Notes: generated by a model from the sequence alone, not told the origin. Shown: positions 10,434-18,393, numbered from the stretch's first letter. The stretch is DNA of 64,000 bases from Clostridiales bacterium (GCA_020859985.1 JAJBVD010000023.1:16141-80140), one strand, 5' to 3'. Numbers and translations are program-made.

Positions 10434-10987
10434 CCTCTCGTATGCATTTTCTTCTTTCGAGCCTCATTCAACGCCCGATTTCGACTGTATAAAGCTTTAC
10501 CTTTGAGCGGCTTCTTCGGGTTATTCTCTTCATTGCAAACACGGATGAGTGTGATCAGCTGATTAAGGTGCCATTTCTGGCATTCGAAAGGTATGTGGTA
10601 CATAACCATCCAGCAATACACCAACTCAGCCGTGATTGTTTTCTCTTTTCTTACTGTCTTATTTTTCTTTTTCTGCTTATCCTCTACAAACCACGTAGCT
10701 GTCATAGGTGCATCAATGTAGTTGTTGATGTCTTCCAAATTCTGTGCGGACAAAGCACCATACACATACGGATTAACGTTCTGGGTAAGTGTCATACATC
10801 TGATGTAATCTATGGTTTGCTCTGTAGTTTTGGGATTTCCGTCGAGAAAGGGGATGCACCACTTGGCTTCCCACTTCTTTAAACTTAAAAGGGAGTGTTC
10901 GAGTTGTAAGACAGTTTCTTTCACTTGGATAAATTCGTTCGTATCTTCCACGAACAGTTCCGTTGCAGGAACAACGATTGGAAGCAT
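10430..10987 (-). CDS. putative tail assembly chaperone or related tail-module protein
   Basis: A 185-residue protein lying between a chaperone-like gene and the gp10-like gene, where siphoviruses keep tail chaperones. It is Lys-rich at the C-terminus (KGKALYSRNRALNEARKKK) and has a helical middle. I recognise no diagnostic motif. Unlike lambda G/GT, it does not overlap the previous gene and I find no slippery heptamer, so a frameshifted product is not supported. The role is inferred from position only. Confidence 0.5.
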   Translation of the reverse strand: MLPIVVPATELFVEDTNEFIQVKETVLQLEHSLLSLKKWEAKWCIPFLDGNPKTTEQTIDYIRCMTLTQNVNPYVYGALSAQNLEDINNYIDAPMTATWFVEDKQKKKNKTVRKEKTITAELVYCWMVMYHIPFECQKWHLNQLITLIRVCNEENNPKKPLKGKALYSRNRALNEARKKKMHTRG

Positions 10988-11002
10988 CGAATCACCCTTT
11001 CT

Positions 11003-11428
11003 TTACGTTGCTGAAGCCAGTAGATTCGCCGCAGATTCTTCGACGTTCTTTTCGTCAATTGCTCCAGCCAAGTCAGCCGGCATGATTCCTTTAATGAAAG
11101 CAATGGCCGCTTTTGTATCTGATGCAAGTTCCATGAACAGCACATCGTATGCATTGGTGCTTGTGAAGTCCGCAAGAATTTCCGGAGACTTCTTGAAACG
11201 CAGACCATCATCCGACTTCTCGCCATACGACATCTGAATCAGCTTCTGGAAATATTCAAGCAGCTTGGACGGACTCTTCTCCTGTACAATCCGCTGCAGA
11301 AGAACACTCATACCGCCGTCATAGCTATTCTCCCAAGCATAAAGCTCGGTCTTAGTAAGATTGAAATAATAATCCTGAGTACGAGTGACTCCATTGAAGT
11401 CCTCATACGTGATAGTTTTCTTTAACAT
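11003..11428 (-). CDS. putative tail assembly chaperone
   Basis: A 141-residue protein directly downstream of the major tail protein and its terminator. It begins MLKKTITYEDFNGVTRTQDY and is a small acidic helical protein, matching the usual size and place of the first tail chaperone. The family is known to coat the tape measure during assembly. A good AAAGGAGATAAGGAC ribosome site precedes the ATG. The assignment rests on the N-terminal TITYEDFNG pattern and gene order. Confidence 0.6.
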   Translation of the reverse strand: MLKKTITYEDFNGVTRTQDYYFNLTKTELYAWENSYDGGMSVLLQRIVQEKSPSKLLEYFQKLIQMSYGEKSDDGLRFKKSPEILADFTSTNAYDVLFMELASDTKAAIAFIKGIMPADLAGAIDEKNVEESAANLLASAT

Positions 11429-11454
11429 GTCCTTATCTCCTTTCGGTTTTGCAC

Positions 11455-11497
11455 TAAAAAAGAGCCGCCAGCCATTAACCCTGAATACGGCTCTTCA
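11455..11497 (-). terminator. rho-independent terminator after major tail gene
   Basis: On the minus strand AAGAGCCG and CGGCTCTT pair around a 20-base loop, followed by TTTTTT. It probably lowers expression of downstream tail genes relative to the abundant tail tube protein. Confidence 0.85.
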
Positions 11498-11516
11498 AAA
11501 CAATATTAGCTAATCA

Positions 11517-12176
11517 TCATGCTGCATCTTCAGCAAACAGCGCCATAACGTCATCCGGCAACGGCAGATAAGCTTCAGTATCATCTGTACCGTAAAGAAT
11601 ATCTTCCAGTGCGGCAAGCTTTGTTGCGTCTACCTTTGTAGAGTCGATCGTAATAGTCGAACAATTCTTGAAACCGGTGCAAGGAATTGGCGTGGTGCTG
11701 CATTCCCAAGAAAATGTAATCGCTTCCGGGCTATCATTGACAGTGGAGCGAGACTTCTCTGACGGAGATGCGGTGGAGTTGTAGACCAGATGCAGCTTGT
11801 AACCAGCCTCCTCATCGGTGTCATCTCCGATCTGAGAACGATAAGTGAAGCCAAATGCGCTTCTCTTCTGCTGACCAACATATACACCAGTAGCAAGCTC
11901 TGCAGAACCATCACACTCTTCCCACTCCGGCGGATATGTGTAAGCCTCGATCGTGTAATCGAACGTCTCTGCTGAACGCAAGCTTCCATACTTGATGTTA
12001 TCCGCGTAAAGCGCAGTCTCCTCTGCACCACCCGGAGATTCCGTTACGGCAGTCAGACCATTCCAAGCAACTCCGCTCGGATATGCGCCAGAACTGTCTT
12101 TCTTATAAAGAACGCCATGGTCAGTACCGGTTTCATACCGGCGCTCGCCAGTTCCATCCCATGTGATTTTAGACAT
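11517..12176 (-). CDS. major tail protein
   Basis: A 219-residue protein with MSKITWDGTGERRYETGTDHG at the start and TPIPCTGFKNCSTITIDS near the end, the pattern of the major tail tube protein common in clostridial siphoviruses. It polymerises into the tail tube. It stands between head-tail connectors and tail chaperones and is followed by a strong terminator, as expected for a high-level product. The ribosome site AAGGAGGATTTATATC precedes the ATG. Confidence 0.85.
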   Translation of the reverse strand: MSKITWDGTGERRYETGTDHGVLYKKDSSGAYPSGVAWNGLTAVTESPGGAEETALYADNIKYGSLRSAETFDYTIEAYTYPPEWEECDGSAELATGVYVGQQKRSAFGFTYRSQIGDDTDEEAGYKLHLVYNSTASPSEKSRSTVNDSPEAITFSWECSTTPIPCTGFKNCSTITIDSTKVDATKLAALEDILYGTDDTEAYLPLPDDVMALFAEDAA

Positions 12177-12190
12177 GATATAAATCCTCC

Positions 12191-12517
12191 TTAATAATAT
12201 ATTTTGTATACGTCATGATGAAGATTATCCGACGTAAAATGGCGGTCATAGATAGTCATAGAAAGCATTGCCACCTTTGCCGGAATCTCGCTGTCCGGGT
12301 TCCTATCTATAACCGTCACCGTGTACCTGACATTGTGAATGTATGGAGCATTGTCAGCAAACTGCGTGTCGCCGGTATCCCGCTCGTAAACGATGCATGG
12401 ATAAACCATTTTGATTGTTTCAGGCGGTTGAAAGTATACCTGAGCACTCGCCGAGGAACCGCATGTGTCGACCATAATGTCACTCAGTATCTGATGAAGA
12501 TTCTTCCTCTGGCCCAT
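12191..12517 (-). CDS. head-tail joining / tail terminator-like protein
   Basis: A 108-residue protein starting MGQRKNLHQIL, with VYPCIVYERD and YTVTVIDRNPDSEI. This is the pattern of small tail-completion proteins of HK97-like phages. The start at 12517 is chosen because AGGAGG lies nine bases upstream. A GTG nine bases earlier is too close to it. The gene overlaps the end of the preceding connector gene by 38 bases. Function is inferred from position and size. Confidence 0.6.
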   Translation of the reverse strand: MGQRKNLHQILSDIMVDTCGSSASAQVYFQPPETIKMVYPCIVYERDTGDTQFADNAPYIHNVRYTVTVIDRNPDSEIPAKVAMLSMTIYDRHFTSDNLHHDVYKIYY

Positions 12518-12824
12518 TGTATACACCTCCTATAGTCAGGATTAACCGCGGCTGAGAAACCTCAACGTTGGTTACCTGATACCTTGCTCCCATCCATTCA
12601 ACGTATCGGATGGCGAGAACGTGTTCGTAAGCGAATGGATCAGCAACAATACTGATTACGTTGTTGACATTAATGTCTTTATTGGCTCCATCGCCTGACT
12701 GTGTCTTCACATAGTTGCGAGTAACGTCACCATAGTAAGACCGAGTTTTTATCTGTGGGGTGAAAACGCCATATCCACTATCCACAGTGATCTCATAGCC
12801 AACTTTTCCATAGAACTTATTCAT
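12480..12824 (-). CDS. head-closure/connector-like protein
   Basis: A 114-residue protein lying between the capsid gene and the tail-completion gene. It is beta-rich, with a central EHVLAIRYVEWMGARYQVTNVEV strand pattern split by short loops, typical of small head-closure proteins, and an acidic C-terminus. I recognise it as the type of short protein found here in Lachnospiraceae phages, but no motif proves its role. Its 3-prime end overlaps the next gene. Confidence 0.55.
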   Translation of the reverse strand: MNKFYGKVGYEITVDSGYGVFTPQIKTRSYYGDVTRNYVKTQSGDGANKDINVNNVISIVADPFAYEHVLAIRYVEWMGARYQVTNVEVSQPRLILTIGGVYNGPEEESSSDTE

Positions 12825-12850
12825 CAGTTCTCACCTCCGATCTGAATTGC

Positions 12851-13918
12851 TTACTCAGCAGCGGTACCTGCAGACTCCAGAACGATTGCAGAATACGGCT
12901 TAACCAGAGCGCCGGAGCAACGAGTCTCCATCAGGTACTTCTGCTGGTTGTAGTCGATATCGAAATCATCAAAGGTATTTACTGCTCCACCCTTGTCTGC
13001 ACCAACCTTGTAGTCGTTCAGGTTGATGATAATCGCATATACGTCATGCACAAGCGAGCTAGAATCCGTTCTGGTGCAGTTCTCCATAACCGGAACCGGA
13101 ACAATTTCCTTTACCATCATAGCAGTAGCCAGCTCATTGACATCCTTATAGATACGTCTCTGGTTGAGGTCCTTCAGCAGAAGCATCTCAGTCAGATAAG
13201 ATTCCGCGATGTACATAACCGGAGAGCCCGAGCCTCTGTAGTCGATACGAGAACGAACAGCCTGATCAATGAGTGCGGATGCCAGTTCCTCATCGGTATC
13301 CGGAGTCACCGTAGACTTGATGGTATACAGGTCATCATCCGTAAGGATCGGGCGGATATGAGACTCCTGAATCTTATCCTCGGAGTCAGCAAGTCTGCCA
13401 TCACCGATCAGGAACGCACGAGCCAGTTCCTCATCCAGCATCTGACGCATCTCCTGCTTGATCCACGCAACAACGTCGAAATCCGTGATGTCCAGAATGT
13501 CATCACGATCCAGTTTCTGCTTCTTATACACAGTCTGCGGATCGGTTGTTCTCTTAAGCAGCGTGAAGACCTCTTCCTTCTTCTTGTTGCCCTTGATGTA
13601 ACCTAATGCACGTGCCTCATCTGCGGTAATGTCCGCGTGGATGGTCTTGATCCGGCTGAACGGGGTGTGGCTGACACCGTTCATAACCTTGGACACCCAG
13701 TCCATCTTCCGAGAAATGAAATCCGGCTGCTTCTCGATAGTTCTGTAATCCGGAAACAGATAGTCGATATCTGTAATGCCGTACTCATCCGCATGGGACA
13801 AGAATGAATCTTTCAGGCTCCCCAGACGCTTAGCATCCTTGAAGATCACATCCATCTGATCATGGCTGAGAACATTCGGCTGCTGCTGGGTGCTCTGGTC
13901 AAACACGTTAACTTTCAT
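12851..13918 (-). CDS. major capsid protein from internal in-frame start
   Basis: Within the fusion gene the codons for EGGSD read GAAGGAGGAAGCGAC, a near-perfect ribosome site placed seven bases before ATG AAA GTT (residue 242). Translation from here yields a 355-residue HK97-type capsid protein without protease or scaffold, close to the normal family length. This is a nested gene that would let capsid subunits outnumber protease. The evidence is sequence only, and it needs protein confirmation. Confidence 0.6.
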   Translation of the reverse strand: MKVNVFDQSTQQQPNVLSHDQMDVIFKDAKRLGSLKDSFLSHADEYGITDIDYLFPDYRTIEKQPDFISRKMDWVSKVMNGVSHTPFSRIKTIHADITADEARALGYIKGNKKKEEVFTLLKRTTDPQTVYKKQKLDRDDILDITDFDVVAWIKQEMRQMLDEELARAFLIGDGRLADSEDKIQESHIRPILTDDDLYTIKSTVTPDTDEELASALIDQAVRSRIDYRGSGSPVMYIAESYLTEMLLLKDLNQRRIYKDVNELATAMMVKEIVPVPVMENCTRTDSSSLVHDVYAIIINLNDYKVGADKGGAVNTFDDFDIDYNQQKYLMETRCSGALVKPYSAIVLESAGTAAE

Positions 13919-14641
13919 GTCGCTTCCTCCTTCTGAAATGCCGCTATGTGCGGCAGTTTTGTCGTCATCTTCGTCATTGTCCTTCTTGTCATCATCGGAT
14001 GAGTCAGAGGACTTCTTACTCTGAGCTGCTGCCCCAACCAGATAGTTGAGGACTTTCTTTTGCTTTTCATCCATGGTGTCAATAACATCCTGAACGGTCT
14101 CGTCGTCATCAGACTTCGAGCTCTCGTTCTTGTCATCATCTGCATCCTCAGACTTCTTCTCGTCATCCGCAGCGGAGTGAAACAGTTCATCAAGATTCAT
14201 TCCGCTATAAATGATCGCTTCATCGTCTGAATCAGCTCCATGAGCCAGTGCAACTGAGTCGATGTAAGCGCCAGGATTCGCCCCAGCAAGTACCAGACTC
14301 ACCTCACGAATAATGCCGTGCACAACATTCGACCCTTTCTGCTGCAGGTCATCTGCCCAGATAGACAAAGCTGTGATGTCACCATGTTTTAGCTGTTTCT
14401 TTACATTCTGGGCCCGATCAGTATCGTTCAGATAACCGTAGGCATAAACGCCATCTCCGCGGTTCTCCAGATACGCATGACCCAGAACATTCTCCGGGTT
14501 CTTATGATCGTGGCTCCATACGAGCGGTACCTTAGCTCCGTCGCAATCTTTAAATGCATCTGTCATGATCATCCGACCATCACTACATCTGATATTGCTA
14601 CGAGTCGCCCAACCGCAAAGGTCGTATCCTTCATAAGCCAT
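12851..14641 (-). CDS. fused prohead protease - acidic scaffold - HK97 major capsid protein
   Basis: A 596-residue fusion. Residues 1-150 are an HK97-family prohead protease with WSHDHKNP (candidate catalytic His44) and ALSIWADD (candidate Ser93). About 155-235 is a very acidic Lys/Asp linker that resembles the scaffolding delta region. From about 242 it is an HK97-fold major capsid protein. The protein would assemble the procapsid and then cleave itself. An in-frame ATG at 13918 has its own ribosome site, so free capsid protein is probably also made. In most HK97-like phages these are separate genes. Confidence 0.85.
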   Translation of the reverse strand: MAYEGYDLCGWATRSNIRCSDGRMIMTDAFKDCDGAKVPLVWSHDHKNPENVLGHAYLENRGDGVYAYGYLNDTDRAQNVKKQLKHGDITALSIWADDLQQKGSNVVHGIIREVSLVLAGANPGAYIDSVALAHGADSDDEAIIYSGMNLDELFHSAADDEKKSEDADDDKNESSKSDDDETVQDVIDTMDEKQKKVLNYLVGAAAQSKKSSDSSDDDKKDNDEDDDKTAAHSGISEGGSDMKVNVFDQSTQQQPNVLSHDQMDVIFKDAKRLGSLKDSFLSHADEYGITDIDYLFPDYRTIEKQPDFISRKMDWVSKVMNGVSHTPFSRIKTIHADITADEARALGYIKGNKKKEEVFTLLKRTTDPQTVYKKQKLDRDDILDITDFDVVAWIKQEMRQMLDEELARAFLIGDGRLADSEDKIQESHIRPILTDDDLYTIKSTVTPDTDEELASALIDQAVRSRIDYRGSGSPVMYIAESYLTEMLLLKDLNQRRIYKDVNELATAMMVKEIVPVPVMENCTRTDSSSLVHDVYAIIINLNDYKVGADKGGAVNTFDDFDIDYNQQKYLMETRCSGALVKPYSAIVLESAGTAAE

Positions 14642-14824
14642 TTTGAAATTCCTCCTCTTATTGGCTGTCGATTCGTCTATTGGTTCTTCTCATCTGTTCG
14701 GAATGTGGTTAAGCTCTCATTTCTAGTTAGATTCAACTAACCTATAGGCAAATTTTTAGCCTGCTTTATCAGTGATTTCGCTAAGCTTAATATTCTTGCT
14801 TACACTACTCTCACCGTTGGCTTC
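14642..14824. other. 183-base gap between portal and protease-capsid genes
   Basis: No ORF is supported here. A 5-bp hairpin (GTTAG...CTAAC around 14730-14745) and the ribosome site of the capsid fusion are visible. No clear promoter or terminator was recognised. Confidence 0.5.
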
Positions 14825-16006
14825 TTAGCTTGGTTGACTTAGATTCTTATTTCTCAACTCATCAGCAGACGGATCATCCGCAGGCTGCATACCAATAATC
14901 TGACGTATCTCATTGGACGTCATAATCTCATTTCGAGTCATCTTATCAGCGATTTCCGCCAATTCACTAACCGGAACAAGCTTGAACGGATCGCGGAAGA
15001 ACATGATCGACTGCTTCTGACTTCGTGCTGTTTTTGTGAGAAATTTGCGCCGCATTTCTTCAACGAGCGCAGACATGATTGGCTCGATAGTTCGGTTATA
15101 GTAGTTCTGCATAGTCTCTTCGTTTGCCGAACCATCGAGAATGTCCTGAGACAGCCCCAATTGGCTGTATAGAAGACTTGTCAAATATTCGACCTGAGTT
15201 AAAAGGTTATTATCCACCGACCGGTTAAGCTGAGTGATATGCTCTGTACCATCTGTATACGCAATTCCATATTTGGAACCCGTAAGCTGATCTTCAATCA
15301 TCTTTCGTCTCTGCTCAGCCTGTTTCTGGCGGGCTTCAGACTTGACAATATACGGTAACTGAATAATTAAATCCATCTTACCGCTACTTGTCTGGTCATC
15401 CACAACATCCAACAGGTTAAGCTTTCGAATAAGGCGCTGCAGTGTAGAGTTGTACTCATTCATCACTGCATACAGGGGGTTTTCGATAATAGCAGTGTAA
15501 TCTTTGGAAACAACGATATCCTGCTTCCGGCCAGTCTGCTCATTATACACTTCAACTTTCACGTGCGACGGATACCACTCTCGTATTTTTCCGGTTCGAA
15601 GAGTGAGTATGTCATACGACCCTGTGAGATTCGGATCTTCGTTGGTATCTACCGGAACCAGAGCTACACAACCTTCGTCAAGCATAGACATAACCGCATC
15701 CTGAATGAACGCTCTGCCTGTCTGGTCAACGTTGGCTTCAACCGTAAGACAGTTGTTAAGTCCTGTATTCATTGTCTCTGAATAACGTTCATTGTCATCG
15801 AGACGAACATGCTTAACATCAATCGCTGCACAATCCAGAGCTATCCGATTGTATATCGAGGTAACAATGGATCGTTCGTTTCCTCTGGTGAACCGTACCC
15901 TATCCGGCCGGTATGAATAACCCATACCCAAGTCCTGATAATATCCCGTGGGGTCTTTATTAAAGAAAGCGTTCCATGAACGTTGGAACCGATTAAGTAA
16001 ACCCAT
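14825..16006 (-). CDS. phage portal protein (HK97 family)
   Basis: A 393-residue portal. Typical features are the N-terminal SIVTSIYNRIALDCAAIDV helix, the central beta region, the EYLTSLLYSQLGLSQDIL segment, and the C-terminal EIADKMTRNEIMTSNEIR followed by IGMQPADDPSADELRN. It forms the dodecameric DNA gate at the capsid vertex. The ribosome site AAGGAGGATAACCGAC precedes the ATG. The usual neighbour, terminase, is separated from it by 630 bases that carry plus-strand units. Confidence 0.9.
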   Translation of the reverse strand: MGLLNRFQRSWNAFFNKDPTGYYQDLGMGYSYRPDRVRFTRGNERSIVTSIYNRIALDCAAIDVKHVRLDDNERYSETMNTGLNNCLTVEANVDQTGRAFIQDAVMSMLDEGCVALVPVDTNEDPNLTGSYDILTLRTGKIREWYPSHVKVEVYNEQTGRKQDIVVSKDYTAIIENPLYAVMNEYNSTLQRLIRKLNLLDVVDDQTSSGKMDLIIQLPYIVKSEARQKQAEQRRKMIEDQLTGSKYGIAYTDGTEHITQLNRSVDNNLLTQVEYLTSLLYSQLGLSQDILDGSANEETMQNYYNRTIEPIMSALVEEMRRKFLTKTARSQKQSIMFFRDPFKLVPVSELAEIADKMTRNEIMTSNEIRQIIGMQPADDPSADELRNKNLSQPS

Positions 16007-16028
16007 GTCGGTTATCCTCCTTAAGTTG

Positions 16029-16057
16029 TTGTAATTATTATGCGAACGTGATATCTT
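16029..16057 (+). promoter_or_regulatory. promoter P1 of first plus-strand unit
   Basis: TTGTAA and TATCTT are separated by 17 bases, with TG two bases before the -10 (extended -10). It reads into the first 30-residue peptide gene. Confidence 0.6.
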
Positions 16058-16127
16058 AGTAAGAGGTACTCGAAGTCACCACTTTCCTCATATGATTCCT
16101 TCATCCCTGTGGAAAGGAGGTGATATG

Positions 16128-16220
16128 ATGAAACGAGTACCTGTAAAGGTTACCAAATCCCGCAACCAGTCGGGATCTCGGAAGTCCGTCAAAGTGCGGA
16201 TTTCCACTAAGACTCGGTAA
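16128..16220 (+). CDS. 30-residue basic peptide A
   Basis: A tiny plus-strand gene antisense to the surrounding virion operon. It encodes a 30-residue peptide with 11 Lys/Arg, including KVTKSRNQSGSRKSVK, and no membrane segment. GGAAAGGAGG lies seven bases before the ATG. An ATG three bases earlier is in frame but worse spaced and not matched in the paralogue. A promoter precedes it and a terminator follows 10 bases after the stop. Peptide B at 16491 is the same length and identical at 24 of 30 positions, which argues that it is a real product. I do not know its function. RNA or DNA binding would suit the composition. Confidence 0.65.
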   Translation: MKRVPVKVTKSRNQSGSRKSVKVRISTKTR

Positions 16221-16229
16221 CCGACAAAA

Positions 16230-16257
16230 GAGAGCCTCTGCGTATAGGGGCTCTTTC
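16230..16257 (+). terminator. terminator of peptide A unit
   Basis: AGAGCCTC pairs with GGGGCTCT (one G-T) around an 8-base loop, followed by TTCTT. Confidence 0.75.
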
Positions 16258-16260
16258 TTG

Positions 16261-16289
16261 TTGCAATTATTATGCAAATATGCTACAGT
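16261..16289 (+). promoter_or_regulatory. promoter P2 of middle plus-strand unit
   Basis: TTGCAA and TACAGT are 17 bases apart with an upstream TGC (extended -10). The spacer begins TTATTATGC, as in P1, showing common ancestry. Confidence 0.65.
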
Positions 16290-16295
16290 AATTAA

Positions 16296-16390
16296 CGGTT
16301 ACTCATTCCCTTTTCAGTTGTAAAGGGCACCCTTTAAACCTACAGTAACCGCATACGAAAAGGGCCTCAAACTCCCGAGGCTCTTTTTAT
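16296..16390 (+). ncRNA. candidate structured small RNA between the two peptide genes
   Basis: A promoter (P2) and a terminator bound about 95 bases that hold no ORF. CGGTTACT at 16296 pairs perfectly with AGTAACCG at 16344. Inside, AAAGGG at 16322 can pair with CCCTTT at 16308, with a second CCCTTT at 16330, so an alternative fold is possible. The 3-prime end is GGGCCTC/GAGGCTC with a T-run (16361-16387). This looks like a trans-acting or antisense RNA, or a decayed third peptide unit. Its target is unknown. Confidence 0.5.
16361..16387. terminator. bidirectional terminator ending the small RNA
   Basis: GGGCCTC and GAGGCTC flank an 8-base loop with TTTTT on the plus strand. The minus strand reads an equivalent hairpin followed by CCCTTTTC. 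Confidence 0.7.
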
Positions 16391-16392
16391 AC

Positions 16393-16421
16393 TTGAAATA
16401 GTCAAACAATCATGCTACTAT
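16393..16421 (+). promoter_or_regulatory. promoter P3 of peptide B unit
   Basis: TTGAAA and TACTAT are 17 bases apart with TGC upstream of the -10. It is the strongest of the three related promoters. Confidence 0.7.
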
Positions 16422-16490
16422 GTCTTCGGGTGATCCATATGGTCATCTTCTTCTGAAAGGAGGTAAACTTTTTAGAAAGGAGGTGATACT

Positions 16491-16583
16491 ATGAAACGAC
16501 CGCCTGTAAAGGTTACAAAGTCTAAGAGCCAATCTGGTTCTCGGAAATCCGTAAAAATTCGGATCACGCCGAAGACACGGTAA
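16491..16583 (+). CDS. 30-residue basic peptide B (paralogue of A)
   Basis: It encodes 30 residues including KVTKSKSQSGSRKSVKIR, 24 of 30 identical to peptide A, with changes mostly conservative (V/I, R/K, S/T). Two ribosome-like sites precede it, GAAAGGAGG at 16454 and AGAAAGGAGG seven bases before the ATG. It has its own promoter and a terminator just after the stop. Silent differences between the two copies indicate selection on the protein. Function is unknown. Confidence 0.65.
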   Translation: MKRPPVKVTKSKSQSGSRKSVKIRITPKTR

Positions 16584-16593
16584 CCAAGTATAT

Positions 16594-16630
16594 AAAAAGG
16601 GCCTCTATTCAAGGGGGCGAGGCTCTTTTT
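16594..16630. terminator. bidirectional terminator between peptide B and terminase
   Basis: GGGCCTC (16599) pairs with GAGGCTC (16619), with TTTTT on the plus side and CCCTTTTTAT on the minus side. It can therefore also end the terminase transcript, which implies that portal and capsid genes use a separate promoter or read-through. Confidence 0.75.
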
Positions 16631-16638
16631 ACCAATAA

Positions 16639-18384
16639 TTATTCGAACGCATCTTTGTTAACCTTAAAGGCCACATACGCGTCCATCATAGCTGCTACGG
16701 CGTCAATCTTCTGGTCGTAACGTTTCTTATACAACTTCCGATTGCCGTTTGTATCTTCCATGACAATGCAGTTCCCCATCGTGAATGTCATGAGACTCTG
16801 ATCGAAAAGCAGCATTCTCTCCTCAGACAAATGCTTCAATTCTCCCAATGGAACAGACTCTGTTCGGGAACCCTGTGGAACTTTCTCAATACCGAATGCT
16901 CCATTCTCCAATTCCCACCGGTTCACAAACTCTTTAGCATTGTATGGGTCATAACCGAAACAACGAACATCATAGTCATGCTTCTGGATAAACTCGTCCA
17001 GCTCATCATAAACTTCCATCATGTCAAGCACAGAACCTTCCATAATTACGAGACTGTCTTCGTCCATGAACTCATCATACTTTGCTCGCATAGCCGCCTG
17101 CAGCTTCATAAGAGTAAGACTTGTAATATAGCAGCGAGTCTTAACGCCAAACTCTCCATGAGACAGAGGAAACAGAAAAGTGAAAGCACAGAAGTCGTCT
17201 CCCTGTGACATATCTGCACCAAGAGCACAAGGCATCTCCCAGAATTCGCGATGTTGATGCGGCAGAGTTTCTTCGTACGTAAAGTAATACGTATAGCCCT
17301 CCATAGGAATTCCGAATCTCTTTGCCAGAATGTCGTTTCTGGTTGCTGGTGCCTGCTCCGCTCTCTCTACCTCAATCTGATAAGTTTCATAGCTAACAGT
17401 CTTCCCAAGATTCGGGTTAGCCTTAATCCACATATCCGGATCATTTACTTCGTCAATACTGTCCAGCTTGTACCACCAGATAGACACGTGGGGATTGATG
17501 TACTCTCCTTTAAGGATGTTCATCAACTCCATTTTGATTGTATCGCCACTTCCGTTTCGAACTGTACCCTCCGAACTGGTAGCTACAATCAGCCAGTCGT
17601 CTACCTTAGCTGCACCCTGCTCAATAGCGCCGACGACATCCTCTCTGACATCACCCGATAGCCATTCATCCACAGTAGCCACCTTAGGTCTCATACCCTG
17701 CAGCTTATGAATACTCATCGGACGAATCTCAATCAGAGAACCGGTAAGGAAATTTTCTATTCCTTTCTTGGTTGGGCATAGCTTCTGGCGTTTAGCTCTG
17801 GAACCTGTGGTGTTTTGGAGAGAACCCTCCGTAAGGAATTGGAACAGAGGACCACGAGAACGTGTAATAGCGGTTCGAATCGGCGACATAATTTCCTCAG
17901 CCTGCTTCATGGTCGGAGCCGTAGTCATCTGATAGGTTGTAGACAAGTCAATGTTCAGGAAATAGCTCTGAATACATGAATCGTACAAAGATTTCGAAGC
18001 ACCTCGTCCAACAATCAAATACTGCTTGTTTCGAAGACGCTTCTTAACGCTCTTGTATTCGTAATGACCGCCATGCCCGGACTTATTTGGAACGTATACA
18101 TCGTGCTCGACAAAATAATACCAACCGAAAATGTCTTCAGCCCAGAGCTTAAAAGTATCCAGCAAATGAAGGTCTGCTCCATCGGTCAAAGTCATTTCAT
18201 TCTCACAATAAGCCACAAACCCCTCAACTGCTTCATCGTCATAGTAAAAATTCGGATCAGCAATCAGATCGTCGATGAGATTCATTTGCATAGAGATTTC
18301 CTCGCAGACCGGTATGTCACCTCTTAATACGGCATCTCGAAACTGGCCGTAATAAATGGGAGTGGCCGTGTTCGATAACGCCAT
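16639..18384 (-). CDS. terL: terminase large subunit
   Basis: A 581-residue packaging motor ATPase-nuclease. The ATPase half has Walker A VGRGASKS (about residue 128) and Walker B VATVDEW. The C-terminal half has GADMSQGDD and a late QKIDAVAAMMDAYVAF, the RNase H-like nuclease pattern with acidic metal ligands. It pairs with the terminase small subunit upstream and the portal downstream. The ATG at 18384 (MALSNTA) has AGGTG seven bases upstream. A GTG nine bases earlier overlaps that site. Confidence 0.93.
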   Translation of the reverse strand: MALSNTATPIYYGQFRDAVLRGDIPVCEEISMQMNLIDDLIADPNFYYDDEAVEGFVAYCENEMTLTDGADLHLLDTFKLWAEDIFGWYYFVEHDVYVPNKSGHGGHYEYKSVKKRLRNKQYLIVGRGASKSLYDSCIQSYFLNIDLSTTYQMTTAPTMKQAEEIMSPIRTAITRSRGPLFQFLTEGSLQNTTGSRAKRQKLCPTKKGIENFLTGSLIEIRPMSIHKLQGMRPKVATVDEWLSGDVREDVVGAIEQGAAKVDDWLIVATSSEGTVRNGSGDTIKMELMNILKGEYINPHVSIWWYKLDSIDEVNDPDMWIKANPNLGKTVSYETYQIEVERAEQAPATRNDILAKRFGIPMEGYTYYFTYEETLPHQHREFWEMPCALGADMSQGDDFCAFTFLFPLSHGEFGVKTRCYITSLTLMKLQAAMRAKYDEFMDEDSLVIMEGSVLDMMEVYDELDEFIQKHDYDVRCFGYDPYNAKEFVNRWELENGAFGIEKVPQGSRTESVPLGELKHLSEERMLLFDQSLMTFTMGNCIVMEDTNGNRKLYKKRYDQKIDAVAAMMDAYVAFKVNKDAFE

Positions 18385-18393
18385 ATGTTTCAC

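Noticed and set aside
10430..11428. Lambda G/GT-style programmed frameshift joining the two tail chaperone-like genes
   Set aside because: The genes do not overlap, and no slippery heptamer with an open extension was found near the 11003 stop.
16128..16583. The 30-residue basic peptides as type I toxins
   Set aside because: They lack a membrane helix, and no antisense RNA overlapping each gene is evident. The middle RNA is not complementary to them by eye.
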